From Paraburkholderia acidipaludis NBRC 101816 (GTDB taxonomy: Bacteria > Pseudomonadota > Gammaproteobacteria > Burkholderiales > Burkholderiaceae): a DNA stretch of 56,048 nucleotides. Within the stretch, counting starts at the first letter, position 1. Each line of letters opens with the position of its first letter. Positions 35,277 to 43,724 of the stretch are shown here, in pieces. The stretch spans positions 1-56,048 of the forward strand of contig NZ_BAXZ01000036.1 of the NCBI RefSeq assembly GCF_000684975.1, given 5' to 3'. A program made the translations under genes and the position numbers. Under the pieces are notes generated by a model that did not search any database, was not told where the DNA came from, and saw only the letters and a program-made list of their open reading frames with translations.

Positions 35277-35402
35277 ATGGCGACGATCCCCCAGATCACC
35301 TCTGTTTCGAAAATCCACGGCGCAGCCCGTGCGATTTCGCTCGCCATCGCCACAAAGGCGACCACGAAAACGACGATTATCAAAACGATCACCATTCGTT
35401 GA
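35277..35402 (+). CDS. Threonine/isoleucine/lysine-rich leader peptide of asd
   Basis: A 41-codon frame between leuB and asd, too short for length-filtered gene finding. It has nine Thr and nine Ile codons in all. Residues 26-40 read TKATTKTTIIKTITI: six Thr, five Ile and three Lys in 15 codons, with Arg and a TGA stop at the end. Thr, Ile and Lys are all end products of the aspartate pathway that asd feeds. The layout resembles the thr operon leader of E. coli, which has runs of Thr and Ile codons. No Shine-Dalgarno is evident, and a TATATT box lies so close that the mRNA may be leaderless. The stop is directly followed by competing RNA helices. It probably works by ribosome stalling, and the peptide itself is likely non-functional. 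Confidence 0.72.
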   Translation: MATIPQITSVSKIHGAARAISLAIATKATTKTTIIKTITIR

Positions 35403-35463
35403 TCGCTCGTCGTGCCCGCTCATCTTCCCCGCGCGGCCACGCCGGGCGAGCGAAGCGGGGAAG
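35386..35463 (+). promoter_or_regulatory. Attenuator-like alternative helices before asd
   Basis: Three pairings share this region. (a) CGATCA (35386-35391) with TGATCG (35400-35405), inside the control codons. (b) TCGCTCG (35403-35409) with CGAGCGA (35447-35453), extendable by two pairs. (c) CTTCCCCGC (35424-35432) with GCGGGGAAG (35455-35463), nine perfect pairs. Helices b and c cross, so in a nested fold only one forms, and a and b share bases 35403-35405. A ribosome that reaches the stop would cover the 5' arm of b and let c form; stalling earlier would free b. Helix c is not followed by a T-run, so it may act on translation or with Rho rather than as a classic terminator. The asd ribosome site AAGGG is at 35474-35478. 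Confidence 0.6.
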
Positions 35464-35484
35464 TGTCCATTTCAAGGGTAAGTC

Positions 35485-36606
35485 ATGAATGTAGGTCTCG
35501 TAGGTTGGCGCGGCATGGTCGGCAGCGTGCTGATGCAGCGCATGCAGGAAGAACGCGATTTCGACCTGATCGAACCGGTGTTTTTCAGCACCAGCAACGC
35601 AGGCGGCGCGGCGCCGTCGTTCGCCAAAAACGAGACGAAGCTCAAGGACGCGAACAGCGTCGACGAGCTCAAGAAGTGCGACGTCATCATCACCTGCCAG
35701 GGCGGCGACTACACGAACGAGGTGTATCCGAAGCTGCGCGCGGCGGGCTGGAAGGGCTACTGGATCGACGCGGCTTCCGCGCTGCGCATGCAGGACGACG
35801 CCGTCATCATCCTCGACCCGGTCAACCTCGACGTCATCAAGGACGCGCTCGTCAAGGGCCAGAAGGATTTCATCGGCGGCAACTGCACGGTGAGCCTGAT
35901 GCTGATGGCGCTGGGCGGCCTGTTCCGCGAGAACCTCATCGACTGGATGACGGCCATGACGTACCAGGCCGCTTCGGGCGCGGGCGCGCAGAACATGCGC
36001 GAACTGCTCGCGCAGATGGGCACGCTCAACGGCGCCGTGGCGGCGGATCTCGCGAACCCGTCTTCGGCGATTCTCGACATCGACCGCAAGGTGCTCGCCG
36101 CCATGAACAGCGAAGCGATGCCGACGCAGCATTTCGGCGTGCCGCTCGCGGGCTCGCTGATTCCGTGGATCGACAAGGATCTCGGCAATGGTATGTCCAA
36201 GGAAGAGTGGAAGGGCGGCGCCGAAACCAACAAGATTCTCGGCAAGCCGGCCATGGGCGAGCCGGGATCGATCCCCGTTGATGGGCTGTGCGTGCGCATC
36301 GGCGCGATGCGCTGCCACTCGCAGGCGCTCACGATCAAGCTGAAGAAGGACGTGCCGCTCGACGAGATCGACGGCATCCTCGCTTCGGCCAACGACTGGG
36401 TCAAGGTCGTGCCGAACCAGCGCGAAGCGTCGATGCGCGATCTGTCGCCGGCCGTGGTCACGGGCACGCTCACGGTGCCGGTGGGCCGTCTGCGCAAGCT
36501 CGCGATGGGCGGCGAGTACCTGTCGGCCTTCACGGTGGGCGATCAGCTGCTGTGGGGCGCCGCCGAACCGCTGCGTCGCATGCTGCGCATTCTGCTCGAC
36601 AAGTGA
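35485..36606 (+). CDS. asd: Aspartate-semialdehyde dehydrogenase
   Basis: Reduces aspartyl phosphate to aspartate semialdehyde, the branch point for lysine, threonine, methionine, isoleucine and diaminopimelate (cell wall). The 373-residue protein shows the nucleotide-binding start MNVGLVGWRGMVGSVLMQRM, the catalytic cysteine at Cys134 in GGNCTVSLMLMALGG, and the substrate region RIGAMRCHSQALTIKLKK. Length fits the Gram-negative group. AAGGG precedes the ATG. Upstream lies a Thr/Ile/Lys-rich leader peptide and competing helices. An intrinsic terminator follows, so asd is probably a single-gene unit under leader control. Confidence 0.98.
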   Translation: MNVGLVGWRGMVGSVLMQRMQEERDFDLIEPVFFSTSNAGGAAPSFAKNETKLKDANSVDELKKCDVIITCQGGDYTNEVYPKLRAAGWKGYWIDAASALRMQDDAVIILDPVNLDVIKDALVKGQKDFIGGNCTVSLMLMALGGLFRENLIDWMTAMTYQAASGAGAQNMRELLAQMGTLNGAVAADLANPSSAILDIDRKVLAAMNSEAMPTQHFGVPLAGSLIPWIDKDLGNGMSKEEWKGGAETNKILGKPAMGEPGSIPVDGLCVRIGAMRCHSQALTIKLKKDVPLDEIDGILASANDWVKVVPNQREASMRDLSPAVVTGTLTVPVGRLRKLAMGGEYLSAFTVGDQLLWGAAEPLRRMLRILLDK

Positions 36607-36646
36607 ATCATTTAAACTACGCGGCTAATGACGCGTAGAGACGATG

Positions 36647-36677
36647 AAAAGCGCCGCGCCAGTCGCGGCGCTTTTTT
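36647..36677 (+). terminator. Intrinsic terminator of asd
   Basis: AAAAGCGCCGCG (36647-36658) pairs with CGCGGCGCTTTT (36664-36675) around a CCAGT loop, and the stem runs into a T tract. Strong and of standard form. Confidence 0.93.
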
Positions 36678-36767
36678 ATTTCGATCGCGTGTGTCTGTGA
36701 TTTCTTGCAAGCTCGTATCTGTATCTGATTCGTCGACAACCGCGCGAGCGGTATGCCAGGGCACCTG

Positions 36768-38972
36768 ATGATCGTTCGATTTGATTCTGTTCCCGCAGCC
36801 ATGGGGCGGCGGGCAGCAAGCGTCGCCATGGCGGCGGTTTTCCTTGCGCTGAGCGGCGTCGCCAGCGCGCAAGGCGGTGCGGCGGCCGCGGCGTCTTCCG
36901 CATCGGCTCCGGCCGCACCTGAGCCGGCCGCACCTATCGTCGGCCAGTATTCGGTCCGTCCGGGGCAATCCCTGCACGACATCGCCGTCGATCTCACGCA
37001 GTCGCACGACAAAAATCTGCTGGCCAACGTCGGGCAGGCGCTGTTCGACGCCAATCCCGCTGCGTTCTCGAAGCACGACCCGAGCCGTTTGAAGATCGGC
37101 GCCGTGCTGAACGTGCCCGGCGTGCCGGGTGTCGTGGCCGGTGCCTCTGGCGTGACGGCTGCGTCCGCGCCAGAGGCGGCTTCGGCCCCGGTGGCGGGTG
37201 CGCCCGCGAGTGCGCCCACTGCTGCGTCGGCGGCGAGTGCGCCGGCACAGGCTGCGGCACAAGGCGCATCGGCTGCCGCGGCGGCTCCAGCGAGTGCAGC
37301 GGCGGCGGCGGCGTCGGCGAGTGCCGTGTCCGCGGCTTCCATGCCGGTTACGGCCGCCAGTGCGGCGACTGCCGCGAGCGGGGCGAGTGCTCCTCCAGGC
37401 GCTGCGGCATCGGGCGCGTCGGCTGGCGCTGCTGCAAGCCCAGCGAGCGACACCCATGTCTGGAGCGGCTCGGTCGTCGCCGCGCCCGTTGCCAGCGCGG
37501 CTTCCGCTCAAGGGGCGTCGTCGGCGCGGATGTCGGTTCCGCTGTCGAGTCTGCAGCAACTGCTCGAGCTCAAGAACCGTGTGCTCATGGCCCTGCAGAA
37601 GCACGGCATCGGCAAGCCGGTCCAGGCTGTAGGCGCGAGCGGGGCCGTATCCGCGAGCGGAGCGGCCACGCCCGGCGTGAGTCGCCCCGCGCCGGGTGCG
37701 GCAAGCCCGGCCGCGAGCGCGGTGCAGCCGGAGCTGTCGCCGGTGACCTTGGGCGTGGCGGCAGCCATCGGCGCCGCGCTTCTCGCGCTGATCCTTCGTT
37801 TGCTGATACGCAAGCGCAAGAAGCCCGTTGTCGCCGAAGCCGCCCCGCTGGACGTGCCTGGAGCGCCGGTCGCGAACGAAGCGGCCGAGCCGCCGGTACT
37901 GGAAACGCCGCTACGCGAGGCACCGGCTGCTGCCGTACCGCCGGCCGAAGTCCCGCGGCACGACGAAATGCCCGAGCACGCAACGGACCCCGCGAGCGTT
38001 CCGGCCGCGGCGGATCCCGGCGGCGAAGCGCTTGCGCCGGCACACTCCGAAGCGGCACACGAACTGCCGGAGCAGGATACCCAAGCCTCGCCGCAAGAGG
38101 AACCCGAAGAGCCTGGCCCGGCGACGACGCACGGCGTCGAACCGGGCGCTGCCGCGCTGCCGCCGGAGGGCCTTGCGTCCGGGCGCGGCGAAGGCGAGGC
38201 CGAGGAACCGGCACCGGCAGCCGAACCGGCATTGCCCGAAGCCGCTCCCGAGCCGCACGGCGACGCGACACCCGACGAGCACGCTGCCGAGCCGTCGCTC
38301 CCGCCGACGGAACCGGAAGTGCCTGCGCTGGACCTGGGCGCACCGCACGCCGTGCCCGAGCCGCAACTCAGCCTGCCGCCGCACCCTGAGGGCACGCCGT
38401 TCCCTGAAGTCGTACCTTTTGCCGAGCCCGTATTGCCCGCAGTCGCAGCAGAAGACATGAATTACCCAGCCGTACCGCCCGCGTTCCCGTTAGATGCCGT
38501 CCACGCACTCGGCGGTCTCGACATGCCGCTGCCTCCGCGGATCGAGGCCGACCCCGCCGACCCGTTCGCGGCGCACGCGCCGCTCTCGACGGAGCCGGTG
38601 AACTCGCCCGAAACGACGGCGGCGCAAGCCATGCCGTTCGCCGAGCCGCCTGCACCGCCGGCCGGCGAGGCCATCGAAGCGGGCACGGCAGGCCCGGGTG
38701 CGATTGCCGGCCTCGGCGCTCCGCGCTTCGGCCCGCTCACGCTCGACTTCGACCTGAACCTGCCGCCCGATCTGGCCGAGCCGCTGCCGGTCTTCACGCC
38801 CGAGCAGTTGGCTCGGATCGCACGCAACAAGCTCGAACTCGCGCACGAGTACATCGCGCTCGGCGATCTGGCGGGCGCCCGCTCGCTGATCAACGAGGTG
38901 ATCGAGTCGAACGACTACGCCACGCGTTCCGACGCGCAGGCGTTGCTCTCGACGCTCGCGCCGCTCTCGTGA
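36768..38972 (+). CDS. fimV: FimV/HubP-family polar landmark-type protein
   Basis: A 734-residue inner-membrane protein with a signal peptide (VAMAAVFLALSGVASAQ), a periplasmic LysM-like segment (YSVRPGQSLHDIAVDL, then NPAAF and LKIGAVLNVP), a long Ala/Ser-rich linker (about residues 130-330), one membrane helix (VTLGVAAAIGAALLALILRLL) followed by RKRKK, then an acidic Pro/Glu/Ala-rich cytoplasmic stretch. It ends with the FimV C-terminal domain: LELAHEYIALGDLAGARSLI and NEVIESNDYATRSDAQALL. Family members organise the cell pole, type IV pili and chemotaxis clusters. I chose ATG 36768 because AGGGCACCTG precedes it; 36753 and 36801 are alternatives. A fimV-truA pair is typical of this group. 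Confidence 0.92.
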   Translation: MIVRFDSVPAAMGRRAASVAMAAVFLALSGVASAQGGAAAAASSASAPAAPEPAAPIVGQYSVRPGQSLHDIAVDLTQSHDKNLLANVGQALFDANPAAFSKHDPSRLKIGAVLNVPGVPGVVAGASGVTAASAPEAASAPVAGAPASAPTAASAASAPAQAAAQGASAAAAAPASAAAAAASASAVSAASMPVTAASAATAASGASAPPGAAASGASAGAAASPASDTHVWSGSVVAAPVASAASAQGASSARMSVPLSSLQQLLELKNRVLMALQKHGIGKPVQAVGASGAVSASGAATPGVSRPAPGAASPAASAVQPELSPVTLGVAAAIGAALLALILRLLIRKRKKPVVAEAAPLDVPGAPVANEAAEPPVLETPLREAPAAAVPPAEVPRHDEMPEHATDPASVPAAADPGGEALAPAHSEAAHELPEQDTQASPQEEPEEPGPATTHGVEPGAAALPPEGLASGRGEGEAEEPAPAAEPALPEAAPEPHGDATPDEHAAEPSLPPTEPEVPALDLGAPHAVPEPQLSLPPHPEGTPFPEVVPFAEPVLPAVAAEDMNYPAVPPAFPLDAVHALGGLDMPLPPRIEADPADPFAAHAPLSTEPVNSPETTAAQAMPFAEPPAPPAGEAIEAGTAGPGAIAGLGAPRFGPLTLDFDLNLPPDLAEPLPVFTPEQLARIARNKLELAHEYIALGDLAGARSLINEVIESNDYATRSDAQALLSTLAPLS

Positions 38973-38992
38973 CCCTGAGCGGGCGAGTCCGT

Positions 38993-39787
38993 ATGCGTAT
39001 CGCGCTAGGCGTTCAATACGACGGGGCCGCGTTCTGCGGCTGGCAATCGCAGCCGCACGGCAAGACGGTGCAGGACGCGCTCGAACGCGCCTTGCGCGAG
39101 TTTGCATGCGTGCCGCTGCCGACCGTCGTGGCGGGCCGCACCGACACGGGCGTCCACGGCCTCGGCCAGGTCGTCCATTTCGATACCGAACTCGATCGCG
39201 CGCCATTTTCGTGGGTGCGCGGCACCAACGCGTTCCTGCCTTCGACGGTCGCCGTGCAGTGGGCGCAGCCAATGCCCGAGGCGTTCCACGCGCGGTTTTC
39301 GGCGTTCGAGCGCACGTATTACTACGTGCTGTACGTGAACGCGGTGCGCTCGCCGATGCTGGCGGCCCGCGCGGGCTGGATCCACACGCCGCTCGACGTC
39401 GACGCAATGCGCGAGGCCGCCGCCCATCTGATCGGCGAACACGATTTTTCGGCGTTCCGTTCGTCGGAGTGCCAGTCGAAGACGCCGGTCAAGCATCTCT
39501 ACCAGATCGATATCCGTCCGCAGGGCGATTTCATCCATTTCCGCTTTCGCGCCAACGCGTTCCTGCACCACATGGTTCGCAACCTGATGGGCTGCCTCGT
39601 GGCGGTGGGGCGCGGGCGCTATCCGGCGGCGTGGATGACCGAGGTGCTGGCGGGGCTCGACCGCACCCAGGCCGCGCCGACCTTCATGCCCGACGGGCTC
39701 TACCTCGCCGAGGTAGGCTATCCTGACGAATTCCAGGTGCCGGGACCGCATACGGCGAGCTTGCCGTGGAGCGCTATCTGGGCCTGA
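38993..39787 (+). CDS. truA: tRNA pseudouridine(38-40) synthase
   Basis: Isomerises uridines 38-40 of tRNA anticodon arms. About 264 residues with the family start RIALGVQYDGAAFCGWQSQP, the catalytic aspartate motif AGRTDTGVHGLGQVV, and HHMVRNLMGCLVAVGRGR near the end. I chose ATG 38993; GTG 38969 would give a GTGA overlap with fimV and eight extra residues. It lies between fimV and trpF, in the usual truA-trpF linkage, and the trpF start is 39 bases after its stop. Confidence 0.95.
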   Translation: MRIALGVQYDGAAFCGWQSQPHGKTVQDALERALREFACVPLPTVVAGRTDTGVHGLGQVVHFDTELDRAPFSWVRGTNAFLPSTVAVQWAQPMPEAFHARFSAFERTYYYVLYVNAVRSPMLAARAGWIHTPLDVDAMREAAAHLIGEHDFSAFRSSECQSKTPVKHLYQIDIRPQGDFIHFRFRANAFLHHMVRNLMGCLVAVGRGRYPAAWMTEVLAGLDRTQAAPTFMPDGLYLAEVGYPDEFQVPGPHTASLPWSAIWA

Positions 39788-39825
39788 CCTCGGGGCGCAA
39801 CATCGAACCGCATACCTTATCCGCC

Positions 39826-40524
39826 ATGACTGCTGCCGATTCTTCCACGGCTCAAGCCACCGCACCCGCCCAGCGCCGCACGCGCATCAAGCTGTGCGGC
39901 CTGAGCACGCCCGAAGCGGTGGCGCACGCCATCGACCTGGGCGCCGACGCGATCGGCCTCGTGTTCTATCCGAAGAGCCCGCGTTCGGTGACGGTGGCGC
40001 AGGCAGTCGAGCTCACCCACGATATTCCACCCTTCGTTTCGGTGGTGGGGCTCTTCGTGAACGCGACGCCGCAATGGATCGGCGAGGTGGCGAGCAATGT
40101 CTCGCTCACGCTGCTGCAGTTCCACGGCGACGAAACGCCGGCGCAGTGCGAATCGCTGTCGGCCGTTGCCGGTTTGCCCTGGTTGCGCGCGCTACGGGTG
40201 GCGGCCGATACTCGGCAGGCCGATTTGATAGAATCGGCAAACAGTTATTCGTCAGCCAGCGGCCTCCTGTTCGACACGCATGTCGAAGGGTACGGCGGTG
40301 GCGGGAAGGTCTTCGATTGGTCACTTATCCCCGCAGGGCTCGCGCGTCGGGCCGTTTTGAGTGGTGGCTTGAACGCGCAAAACGTCAGTGATGCGATTCG
40401 CCAGGTGCGTCCGTACGCCGTCGATGTCTCCAGTGGCATCGAGGTCCCGGGCGCAAAGGGCGTGAAGGATCACGCCCGCATGGCGGCGTTCGTGCGCGCA
40501 GTGCGCGAAGCGGACGCGGGATGA
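39826..40524 (+). CDS. trpF: Phosphoribosylanthranilate isomerase
   Basis: Third step of tryptophan synthesis, an Amadori rearrangement in a TIM barrel. 232 residues with the catalytic Cys in KLCGLSTPEA, phosphate-binding AVDVSSGIEVPGAKGVKD and LLFDTHVEGYGGGGKVFDW. I chose ATG 39826 because it directly precedes the conserved start; a longer frame from 39766 overlaps truA. It opens the trpF-trpB-methyltransferase-trpA-accD-folC run. Confidence 0.95.
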   Translation: MTAADSSTAQATAPAQRRTRIKLCGLSTPEAVAHAIDLGADAIGLVFYPKSPRSVTVAQAVELTHDIPPFVSVVGLFVNATPQWIGEVASNVSLTLLQFHGDETPAQCESLSAVAGLPWLRALRVAADTRQADLIESANSYSSASGLLFDTHVEGYGGGGKVFDWSLIPAGLARRAVLSGGLNAQNVSDAIRQVRPYAVDVSSGIEVPGAKGVKDHARMAAFVRAVREADAG

Positions 40525-40587
40525 AAAACACTTTGGCCGGCCGGCGCTCGCGCAACGCGAGGCGCCCAGGGCTCAAGCGAGTGACTT

Positions 40588-41781
40588 ATGTACAACTTAC
40601 CCGATGAACGTGGCCATTTCGGTCCTTATGGCGGCGTGTTCGCTGCCGAAACCCTCATGCAGGCGATCGACGAACTGCGCGACGCCTACGCGAAATACAA
40701 GGACGACCCCGACTTCCGCGCCGAATATGAGCGCGAGTTGAAGCATTTCGTCGGCCGTCCGTCGCCGATCTACCACGCCCAGCGCTGGAGCGAGATGGTG
40801 GGCGGCGCGCAGATCTACCTGAAGCGCGAAGACCTGAACCACACCGGCGCCCACAAGGTGAACAACGTGATCGGTCAGGCGCTGCTCGCGAAGCGCATGG
40901 GCAAGCCGCGCGTGATCGCCGAAACGGGCGCGGGCCAGCACGGCGTGGCCACGGCCACCATCGCGGCGCGCTTCGGCATGGAGTGCGTGGTCTACATGGG
41001 CGCCGAGGACGTGCGCCGCCAGGCCGCGAACGTCTATCGCATGAAGTTGCTGGGCGCGACCGTCGTGCCGGTGGAATCGGGCTCGCGCACGCTCAAGGAC
41101 GCGCTCAATGAAGCCATGCGCGACTGGGTCACCAACGTCGAAAACACCTTCTACATCATCGGCACCGTGGCAGGCCCGCACCCGTATCCGATGATGGTGC
41201 GCGACTTCCAGCGCGTGATCGGCGACGAATGCCGCGTGCAGATGCCGGAAATGACAGGGCGCCAGCCCGACGCCGTGATCGCGTGCGTGGGCGGCGGATC
41301 GAACGCGATGGGCATCTTTTACCCGTATATCGACGACACTTCGGTGCAGTTGATCGGCGTGGAACCGGCCGGTGACGGCATGGAGACGGGCCGTCACGCC
41401 GCCTCGCTCGCCGCCGGCACGCCGGGCGTGCTGCACGGCAACCGCACCTATCTGCTGCAGGACGAGAACGGCCAGATCATCGAGACGCATTCGGTTTCCG
41501 CGGGTCTCGACTATCCGGGCGTCGGTCCCGAGCACGCGTGGCTCAAGGACAGCGGCCGCGCGCAGTACGTGACGATCGACGACGAGGAAGCGCTCAAGGC
41601 GTTCCACGACTGCTGCCGCATCGAAGGCATCATTCCCGCGCTCGAATCGAGCCACGCGCTCGCGTACGCGGCGAAGCTGGCACCGACACTGCCTAAGGAG
41701 AAGATCCTGCTGGTGAACCTGTCGGGCCGGGGCGACAAGGACATGCACACGGTCGCCGAGCGATCGGGCATCCAGTTCTGA
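40588..41781 (+). CDS. trpB: Tryptophan synthase beta subunit
   Basis: PLP enzyme joining indole and serine. 397 residues, with the PLP lysine in NHTGAHKVNNVIGQA, the phosphate-binding GGGSNAMG, and TGAGQHGVATATI near the allosteric loop. The start codon ATG 40588 opens with MYNLPDERGHFGPYGG, the family start. It is separated from trpA by a DNA methyltransferase gene, an arrangement seen in Burkholderia. Confidence 0.98.
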   Translation: MYNLPDERGHFGPYGGVFAAETLMQAIDELRDAYAKYKDDPDFRAEYERELKHFVGRPSPIYHAQRWSEMVGGAQIYLKREDLNHTGAHKVNNVIGQALLAKRMGKPRVIAETGAGQHGVATATIAARFGMECVVYMGAEDVRRQAANVYRMKLLGATVVPVESGSRTLKDALNEAMRDWVTNVENTFYIIGTVAGPHPYPMMVRDFQRVIGDECRVQMPEMTGRQPDAVIACVGGGSNAMGIFYPYIDDTSVQLIGVEPAGDGMETGRHAASLAAGTPGVLHGNRTYLLQDENGQIIETHSVSAGLDYPGVGPEHAWLKDSGRAQYVTIDDEEALKAFHDCCRIEGIIPALESSHALAYAAKLAPTLPKEKILLVNLSGRGDKDMHTVAERSGIQF

Positions 41782-41789
41782 GCCCCTGA

Positions 41790-42719
41790 GTGACCCAAGC
41801 GATGCGCGACGAGTTCGACGAGCCGCAAGCCCCGGCGCCCGACAGCGATCTGACCGAAGCGGTTGCCGCAGCCACACGCTGCGTGCAACCTTCGGAAGGC
41901 GCGCTGCCGGTCTTGCCGGACAGCATCCGGCTTCTGAACCGCGATTTTCTGACCGATGCAGCGAACCTGCCCGACGCCTCGATCGACCTGATCGTCGCCG
42001 ACCCGCCCTACGGGCTCGGCAAGGACTACGGCAACGACTCCGACATGCGTTCGGGCGAGCATTTTCTCGCCTGGACCTATGAATGGCTCGGGCTGGCGAT
42101 CCCGAAGCTCAAGCCCAGCGGTTCGCTCTACGTGTTCTGCACCTGGCAGTACGCCCCGGAAATCTTCGTCTTCCTCAAGTCGAAGCTCACGATGATCAAC
42201 GAGATCGTCTGGGACCGGCGCGTGCCGAGCATGGGCGGCACGACGCGCCGTTACACCTCGGTGCACGACAACATCGGTTTCTTCGCGGTGTCGAAGGACT
42301 ATTACTTCGATCTCGATCCCGTCCGCATCCCGTACGATGCCGTCACGAAGAAGGCGCGTTCGCGCAAGTTGTTTGAAGGCAGCAAATGGCTGGAGCTCGG
42401 CTACAACCCCAAGGACGTCTGGTCCGTTTCGCGGCTGCACCGGCAGCACGCGGAGCGGGTGGATCATCCCACCCAGAAGCCCCTTGAGATCGTCGAGCGC
42501 ATGGTGCTCGCGAGCTGCCCGCCGGGCGGCCGCGTGCTGGACCCGTTCATGGGCAGCGGCACCACGGCAGTCGCCTGCGCACGCCAGAAGCGCGAATTCG
42601 TCGGCTATGAAATCAACGAAAGTTACTGCGCGATCGCGCGCGAACGCGTGAGCGCGGCCGTTGCTCCGGCAGCCGCCTGCGCGTCCGTCGCGCCCGCAAC
42701 CGTCGTGGCCGGCGCCTGA
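41790..42719 (+). CDS. DNA methyltransferase (class beta, N6-adenine/N4-cytosine type), no restriction partner seen
   Basis: A 309-residue SAM-dependent DNA methyltransferase. The catalytic motif DPPY is at residues 71-74 (IVADPPYGLG) and the SAM-binding motif DPFMGSGTT is at about 251. This order (catalytic motif first, SAM motif last) is class beta. The region between them (about 140-230) would be the target recognition domain. The start is GTG 41790, eight bases after trpB; ATG 41802 is an alternative. No endonuclease lies nearby. A methyltransferase at this site, between trpB and trpA, is conserved in Burkholderia. From memory, not verified here, the B. cenocepacia relative methylates CACAG and affects gene expression. 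Confidence 0.93.
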   Translation: MTQAMRDEFDEPQAPAPDSDLTEAVAAATRCVQPSEGALPVLPDSIRLLNRDFLTDAANLPDASIDLIVADPPYGLGKDYGNDSDMRSGEHFLAWTYEWLGLAIPKLKPSGSLYVFCTWQYAPEIFVFLKSKLTMINEIVWDRRVPSMGGTTRRYTSVHDNIGFFAVSKDYYFDLDPVRIPYDAVTKKARSRKLFEGSKWLELGYNPKDVWSVSRLHRQHAERVDHPTQKPLEIVERMVLASCPPGGRVLDPFMGSGTTAVACARQKREFVGYEINESYCAIARERVSAAVAPAAACASVAPATVVAGA

Positions 42720-42771
42720 TGCGCCGCCGCCGTTGCCACGCGCGGTAACGACTGAAACAGAGGACCCTGAA

Positions 42772-43587
42772 ATGTCCCGTATCAAGAACACGTTCGAAAC
42801 GCTGGCCGCCCAGCAGAAGAAAGGCCTCATCCCGTTCATGACCGCCGGCGATCCCGATCCGGCGCGCACCGTCGAATTCATGCACGCGCTCGCCGCCGGC
42901 GGCGCGGACGTGATCGAGCTGGGCGTGCCGTTTTCGGATCCGATGGCCGACGGCCCGGTGATCCAACAGTCCTCGGAGCGCGCGCTGGCGAAAGGCGTCA
43001 CGCTCAAGAGCGTGCTGGCCGACGTGAAGCGCTTCCGCGAAACCGACGACAAGACGCCGGTCGTGCTGATGGGCTATGCGAACCCCATCGAACGCATGGG
43101 CACGGAGGCATTCGCCGCCGCCGCGAAAGCGGCGGGCGTGGACGGCGTGCTGGTGGTGGACTATCCGCCCGAAGAATGCGTGAACTTCGCCGAAAAGATG
43201 AAATCGGCCGGCATCGATCCGATTTTCCTGCTCGCGCCCACCTCGACGGACGAGCGCATCGCCGAAGTCGGCCGCGCCGCGAGCGGCTATGTCTATTACG
43301 TCTCGCTCAAGGGCGTGACGGGGGCGGCCAATCTGGACGTCGCGAGCATCGCGAGTAAAATGCCGGCCATCAAGTCGCGCGTGCCGTTGCCCGTTGGCGT
43401 GGGCTTCGGCATTCGCGACGCGCAGACCGCCGCCGCGGTTGCCGCCGTGAGCGATGCCGTCGTGATCGGCAGCCGTATCGTGCAGTTGCTGGAGCAAACG
43501 CCGCCACAGACCGCGGCCGAAACGCTCCAGGCGTTCATTGCGGGCATCCGCGCCGCGCTGGACGGCAAGGCTGGCGGCAAGGAATAA
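42772..43587 (+). CDS. trpA: Tryptophan synthase alpha subunit
   Basis: Cleaves indole-3-glycerol phosphate to indole within the TrpAB complex. 271 residues, TIM barrel, with the catalytic glutamate and aspartate in DVIELGVPFSDPMADGPVIQ and the phosphate loop VGFGIRDAQTAAAV. I chose ATG 42772, preceded by AGAGGACCCTGAA. It follows the DNA methyltransferase by 52 bases, so it should still be cotranscribed with trpB. Confidence 0.97.
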   Translation: MSRIKNTFETLAAQQKKGLIPFMTAGDPDPARTVEFMHALAAGGADVIELGVPFSDPMADGPVIQQSSERALAKGVTLKSVLADVKRFRETDDKTPVVLMGYANPIERMGTEAFAAAAKAAGVDGVLVVDYPPEECVNFAEKMKSAGIDPIFLLAPTSTDERIAEVGRAASGYVYYVSLKGVTGAANLDVASIASKMPAIKSRVPLPVGVGFGIRDAQTAAAVAAVSDAVVIGSRIVQLLEQTPPQTAAETLQAFIAGIRAALDGKAGGKE

Positions 43588-43724
43588 GAGACCTGCAGGA
43601 CCTGCGGTAAAATCCACTTTTCGCCATGCGCGGTCGGGGTCGGAACCCGGTCGAAATTGCCGGATCGCCCGTTTGGAGCGTCCCGTCCGCGCCGCGCATC
43701 ACGAAGGTCAAGGAAGGATAATCA

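Noticed and set aside
35250..35484. Lysine riboswitch in front of asd
   Set aside because: No sign of the long multi-helix lysine element; the gap is too short and better explained by the leader peptide.
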